Source: Aurantibacter_A sp965215845 (GTDB taxonomy: Bacteria > Bacteroidota > Bacteroidia > Flavobacteriales > Flavobacteriaceae). Taken from it: a stretch of 64,000 nt of DNA. Under the pieces are notes generated by a model. That model saw nothing but the letters and a program-made list of their open reading frames with translations, had not been told where the DNA came from and made no database searches. Below are positions 60,326-64,000 of this stretch, one piece after another; position 1 is the stretch's first letter, and each line of letters starts with the position of its first letter. The translations under genes were made by a program, and so were the position numbers. The DNA lies in the NCBI GenBank assembly GCA_965215845.1, contig CBDCEL010000004.1:1488001-1552000 (forward strand). The letters run 5' to 3'.

Positions 60326-61372
60326 ATGATCCAATTAGACGAAAAAATATATTTCTATTTGCTCTTCATCATTCCGGTGTTGGTCGTACTTTTCATTTTG
60401 CTTCAAATTTGGAAAAAGAGAGCCCAAAGCAAGTTTGCCGAATTGCCCTTGCTTAAGCGATTGACCCCGAGTCGTTCTAGGTTTAAATCAATTTTGAAGT
60501 TGACTCTATTTCTGTTAGGCCTATTAGGCTTGACCCTCGGGTTGGTGAATCCTAAAATCGGCACAAAGCTCGAAACAGTCAAACGTGAGGGGGTCGATAT
60601 CGTATTTGCTGTAGACGTGTCGAAAAGTATGTTGGCTGAAGACATTGCCCCAAATCGATTGGAGAAGGCCAAACGCTTGGTCTCTGAAATCATCAATCAA
60701 TTGGCCAGTGACCGAATCGGTATTATAGCGTATGCCGGGCAGGCCTATCCACAACTTCCGATTACCACAGATTATGGTGCCGCCAAAATGTTTCTTCAAA
60801 ACATGAATACCAACATGTTGACCTCACAAGGCACCGCTATCAATGCCGCGATCGAGCTGGCGACAACCTATTACGACGATGAAGACCAAACGAATAGGGT
60901 ACTTTTTATCATTTCCGATGGTGAAGATCATTCAGAAGGTGCGGTAATCGATGCCGTAGAGGAAGCTGTTGAGGTGGGCATTCGCATTTATACGATTGGT
61001 GTCGGCAAGACCAAGGGAGCACCCATTCCCATTAAACGCAAAGGTGTGGTAGAAAGTCTCAAGAAAGATAATCAAGGTGAAGTTGTAATCACCCGACTCA
61101 ACGAAGAGGTTTTGACCGATATCGCCGATGACGGCAATGGGGAATACATTGATGGCTCAAATACCGAAGAAGCGGTAAATTACATTAAGGAACAGTTGTT
61201 GCAAATGGATAAAAAAGAATTCGAGGCCAAACAATTTGCCGAATACAAGGACCAGTTTCAATGGTTTTTGGGAGCCGGACTTTTATTTTTGTTCCTTGAT
61301 ATTTTTGTTTTGGACAGAAAGACCAAATGGCTCAAAAAATTGAATTTGTTCAACGAAAATCATGCTTCATAA
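60326..61372 (+). CDS. batB: BatB, VWA-domain membrane protein
   Basis: 348 residues. Two N-terminal membrane segments and a VWA domain with VFAVDVSKSMLAEDIAPNRL, AYAGQAYPQLPITTDY and IISDGEDHSEG, an intact MIDAS. Terminal membrane helix (WFLGAGLLFLFLDIFVL). The gene ends at 61372, one base before the preferred start of batC. Confidence 0.92.
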   Translation: MIQLDEKIYFYLLFIIPVLVVLFILLQIWKKRAQSKFAELPLLKRLTPSRSRFKSILKLTLFLLGLLGLTLGLVNPKIGTKLETVKREGVDIVFAVDVSKSMLAEDIAPNRLEKAKRLVSEIINQLASDRIGIIAYAGQAYPQLPITTDYGAAKMFLQNMNTNMLTSQGTAINAAIELATTYYDDEDQTNRVLFIISDGEDHSEGAVIDAVEEAVEVGIRIYTIGVGKTKGAPIPIKRKGVVESLKKDNQGEVVITRLNEEVLTDIADDGNGEYIDGSNTEEAVNYIKEQLLQMDKKEFEAKQFAEYKDQFQWFLGAGLLFLFLDIFVLDRKTKWLKKLNLFNENHAS

Positions 61373-61373
61373 A

Positions 61374-62219
61374 ATGGACTTAAGGCTTTTATACATTTTT
61401 TTGTTGATTGGATGTTCTGTTTACGGTCAAACAGATGAAGAAATCGAGGAGGAAAATGCCAAAGCTCTTTTGGAGTCGAAAAACCTCACCTGGGAGGCGA
61501 ATAAAAAAATCTCCGAAGATCAGTTTGTCGAATCCGAAACTGACTATAGAAAGGCCATCTCAAAAAGCGACAAAAATGCGGCCGCCCCTTTTAATTTAGG
61601 AAATGCCTACTATAATAAAGAAATCTTCAGTGAAGCTTTTGGCAGGTTCAAGCAAGCGGGCGAGGTAGCGGAAGCCAAGCCAGACAAGCATAAAGCGTAT
61701 CATAACATGGGCAATGTCTTTATGAAGCGCAAAGAATACGAAAAGGCAGTCGAGGCCTATAAAGAAGCTCTGCGGAATAATCCAAAGGACGAGGAGACGA
61801 GATATAATTTAGCCTTGGCCAAGGAGATGTTGAAAAAACAGCAAGACGAACAAAAGCAGAACGACGAAAACAAGGACGACCAGAACCAGGAGGACAAGAA
61901 AGACCAGCAGGATCAAAACCAGGATCAGAAAGATGGTGACAAGAATGAGGACGAAGGTGACCAAAAGGAAGAGGAAAAAGAAAACGAAGGAGACAAAGGA
62001 GACGAAGAAAAGGAAGAAAACAAAGAAGGCCAGGGAGATAAAAAAGAAGAGCAAGAAAAAAAGCCTGAGCAAGAATTGCCACCAAGGCCAAATCAGTTGT
62101 CAAAGCAACAAATTCAGAATCTACTGGATGCCATGCAGAACGAAGAAAAAAAGGTTCAAGAAAAAATCGACGCAAAAAAAGTCAAAGGGGTTAAAATCAA
62201 AAATGAAAAAGACTGGTAG
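61374..62219 (+). CDS. batC: BatC, TPR protein
   Basis: 281 residues from the ATG at 61374; an ATG at 61362 overlapping batB would add 4 residues. The signal segment LLYIFLLIGCSVYGQ may be a lipobox or a plain signal peptide. TPR motifs span about 50-150 (NAAAPFNLGNAYYNKEIF, YHNMGNVFMKRKEYEKAVEAY). A very charged region of 80 Asp/Glu/Lys/Gln residues then leads to the C-terminus. It works with BatA/B in the periplasm. Confidence 0.88.
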   Translation: MDLRLLYIFLLIGCSVYGQTDEEIEEENAKALLESKNLTWEANKKISEDQFVESETDYRKAISKSDKNAAAPFNLGNAYYNKEIFSEAFGRFKQAGEVAEAKPDKHKAYHNMGNVFMKRKEYEKAVEAYKEALRNNPKDEETRYNLALAKEMLKKQQDEQKQNDENKDDQNQEDKKDQQDQNQDQKDGDKNEDEGDQKEEEKENEGDKGDEEKEENKEGQGDKKEEQEKKPEQELPPRPNQLSKQQIQNLLDAMQNEEKKVQEKIDAKKVKGVKIKNEKDW

Positions 62220-62224
62220 TTTCA

Positions 62225-64000
62225 ATGAAGGTAAAGAACTACATATCAATTTTTCTTTTGTCGCTGGCGACCATAACTTCTTGGTCTCAAGATGACACGG
62301 GCGTAACCTTTGAATTGAAAGTTAGCAAAAGCAAACTCGGCATTAACGAACGTCTCCGAGTCGACTTTTCAATGAACAAAGATGGTGACAATTTCAATCC
62401 CCCTGACTTCGAGGGCTTTCGGGTATTGATGGGCCCATCACAGTCGATAAGTTCATCATGGATCAATGGAGTCCGCAGTTATTCAAAGACCTATTCCTAT
62501 ACGCTCGCCCCGACCGCCCAGGGCAAATTCAGCATAAAACAAGCGACTATTGATATCGATGGCGAAACATACAAGTCGACCCCCAAACAAATTGTAGTGG
62601 GACCGGCGGTCGACAAACCCAGTGATCAGATGACCGCCGACGATGTGGCCGATGAAAGTCTACATTTGGTGGCGGAGGTCTCCAAATCGAGTCCGTATTT
62701 GAACGAGGCCATTACCGTGGTGTACAAATTATATGTGAGTCCGGCGGTCAGTGTTTCGAACTATCGGCCGATGGATAATCCCAAGTACAACAATTTCTGG
62801 AGTCAAGACATTCCTGTTACGAGATTGAATGCCCAAAATGGCACTTATGACGGAAAGCCATTTCGTTATGTGGTCTTGAAACGTGTTGTGCTTTATCCAC
62901 AGAAATCGGGAAAGCTTGAAATCGAACCTTTATCCTTGGATGTCACTGTAGACGTGCCCACGAACAAACGGGATTTTTTCGGGGGAAGGGTTTATTCGCA
63001 AACCAACAAGACAGTTTCGGCCGGAAGACGGGTCATCAACGTAAAAGCCTTGCCCACTCAGGGCAAACCGGCAAATTTCAACGGTGCGGTCGGCAATTTT
63101 GATTTTCAGGTTACCACTAGCAAAAAGGAATTGGATGCATCCGAGTCATTACAGGCCAAGGTAGAAGTAAGCGGAAAAGGAAACCTTAAATTGTTCAAGC
63201 TACCCGAACCGAATTTGCCCGGTTCACTTGAGGTTTACGAACCCGAATTTGACGAAAAAGTTCGCACGACCCTTTCCGGAATGCAAGGTAAGGTCGCCAA
63301 CAATTATACTATTGTACCTGCCAATCGGGGAAAATACCCGATTCCAAGTATCGCCTTCAGCTATTTTGACCCTAATACCGAGAAATACAATACCATAAAT
63401 TCCAAAGAAATACTGATCAATGTCAGCGGGGGGCCTTCAAATGATTCTGACGGTATTTCTCGACCTGTTCCCTCGAACAAGCAATCTGTTGAGGCCATTG
63501 GCAAACAATTCGCTTTCATAAAACTAAATACTGCCTTAACGCCCATCGGCAACAACCAATTTTTCGGATCCTCGTGCTTTTATCTTTGGTGGCTGCTTCC
63601 ATTATTGTTGATTCCGCTGGCCATTTTGTTCAGAAAAAGAAGGGATGAAAGGGCTGGCGACATTGAAGGCAACAAAGTCAGAAGAGCGAACCGGCTGGCG
63701 CGAAAATATCTTTCATCGGCAAGAAAGGGCCTGGGAAATAAAGAGGCCTTTTATGTAGCTTTGGAAAAAGGGCTGCATAATTACCTCAAGGCAAAATTGA
63801 AAATTGAGACCTCTGAATTCAGCAAGGATAAGATAAAAACACTGTTGATCGAAAAGCAAGTCGATGAAACCACGGTCGACAATTTTATAAGACTTTTGAC
63901 AAATTGTGAAATGGCACGGTATAGTCCATTTTCAGACGTACAGATGCAACAGGATTACGACAGTGCCAGCGAGGTGATATCATACCTCGACAAGCAGTTA
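62225..64000 (+). CDS. batD: BatD (oxygen tolerance), 3' end outside the window
   Basis: 592 codons are visible with no stop before the window end, so the gene is cut but nearly complete for the family. Signal peptide ISIFLLSLATITSWSQ, a large beta-rich region (GVTFELKVSKSKLGINERL; PDFEGFRVLMGPSQS), a membrane segment near residue 455 (FYLWWLLPLLLIPLAILF), and a cytoplasmic C-terminal domain. It begins 5 bases after batC and completes the moxR-bat operon. Confidence 0.92.
   Translation, partial: MKVKNYISIFLLSLATITSWSQDDTGVTFELKVSKSKLGINERLRVDFSMNKDGDNFNPPDFEGFRVLMGPSQSISSSWINGVRSYSKTYSYTLAPTAQGKFSIKQATIDIDGETYKSTPKQIVVGPAVDKPSDQMTADDVADESLHLVAEVSKSSPYLNEAITVVYKLYVSPAVSVSNYRPMDNPKYNNFWSQDIPVTRLNAQNGTYDGKPFRYVVLKRVVLYPQKSGKLEIEPLSLDVTVDVPTNKRDFFGGRVYSQTNKTVSAGRRVINVKALPTQGKPANFNGAVGNFDFQVTTSKKELDASESLQAKVEVSGKGNLKLFKLPEPNLPGSLEVYEPEFDEKVRTTLSGMQGKVANNYTIVPANRGKYPIPSIAFSYFDPNTEKYNTINSKEILINVSGGPSNDSDGISRPVPSNKQSVEAIGKQFAFIKLNTALTPIGNNQFFGSSCFYLWWLLPLLLIPLAILFRKRRDERAGDIEGNKVRRANRLARKYLSSARKGLGNKEAFYVALEKGLHNYLKAKLKIETSEFSKDKIKTLLIEKQVDETTVDNFIRLLTNCEMARYSPFSDVQMQQDYDSASEVISYLDKQL

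Noticed and set aside
61720..62175. Antisense open frames under batC
   Set aside because: They result from the low-complexity Asp/Glu/Lys codons of batC.
1..64000. CRISPR array, tRNA, rRNA, insertion sequence or prophage
   Set aside because: No regularly spaced repeats, no cloverleaf or rRNA segments and no transposase, integrase or phage genes were seen.

Overview
The window looks like a chromosomal segment of a marine member of the Flavobacteriaceae (Bacteroidota). The evidence is: moderate-to-low GC; start regions without Shine-Dalgarno sequences; several matches to the Bacteroidota -7 promoter element TAnnTTTG; lipoproteins with Bacteroidota-type signals; and family content typical of the group (complete Bat aerotolerance operon, DUF1304, AlbA_2 proteins, SPFH/GYF_2 protein, OmpA plus helix-hairpin-helix pair). 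No rRNA, tRNA, transposase, prophage or CRISPR array was seen. The genus cannot be fixed from the sequence alone.

Layout. 0-4.3 kb: the end of a DUF3298 protein, a DinB-like protein, and an ArsR-controlled cassette (ArsR, possible 46-residue peptide, aspartate racemase family protein, atypical SDR, ArsC-like protein, EamA exporter) with two matching 20-bp palindromic operators. 4.3-9.7 kb: DUF763 protein with a clamp-binding-like C-terminus, thioesterase, nitronate monooxygenase family protein, bestrophin-family channel plus YheT-like hydrolase, lipoprotein cytochrome c. 9.8-16 kb: two AraC regulators, serine hydrolase, SulP transporter, PhyH-type dioxygenase. 16-21 kb: the glycerol-3-phosphate node (gpsA, glpD, glpK); gpsA is preceded by an array of a 12-bp motif and by a possible small antisense-side transcript. 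20.9-33.3 kb: a PBP1C and alpha-2-macroglobulin pair separated by about 4.5 kb that holds a trans-3-hydroxy-L-proline catabolic pair, a CvpA-family protein and small genes. 33.6-36.8 kb: CAP lipoprotein, 3-hydroxyanthranilate dioxygenase, DUF1304, ALDH7-type dehydrogenase. 37-41 kb: a 44-residue peptide gene, two tandem collagen-like lipoproteins, an OmpA protein and a helix-hairpin-helix membrane protein. 41-49.4 kb: acyl-ACP desaturase, an SPFH/zinc-ribbon/phosphatase operon, PfkB kinase, membrane protein, AGCS symporter. 49.7-55.6 kb: sigma factor with a putative membrane partner and a serine hydrolase, AlbA_2 protein, SDR, aldo/keto reductase. 55.7-64 kb: MoxR, DUF58, a BatD-like extra gene, batA, batB, batC and batD (cut by the window end).

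The most interesting items are the collagen-like lipoproteins (shared lipid anchor, stalk and C-terminal tail, diverged middle domain) next to a small peptide gene that was easy to miss; the motif array at gpsA; the paired ArsR operators; the QLSLF terminus of the DUF763 protein; and the SPFH/zinc-ribbon/phosphatase operon, which resembles the envelope-stress module YdjG/YdjI of Bacillus.
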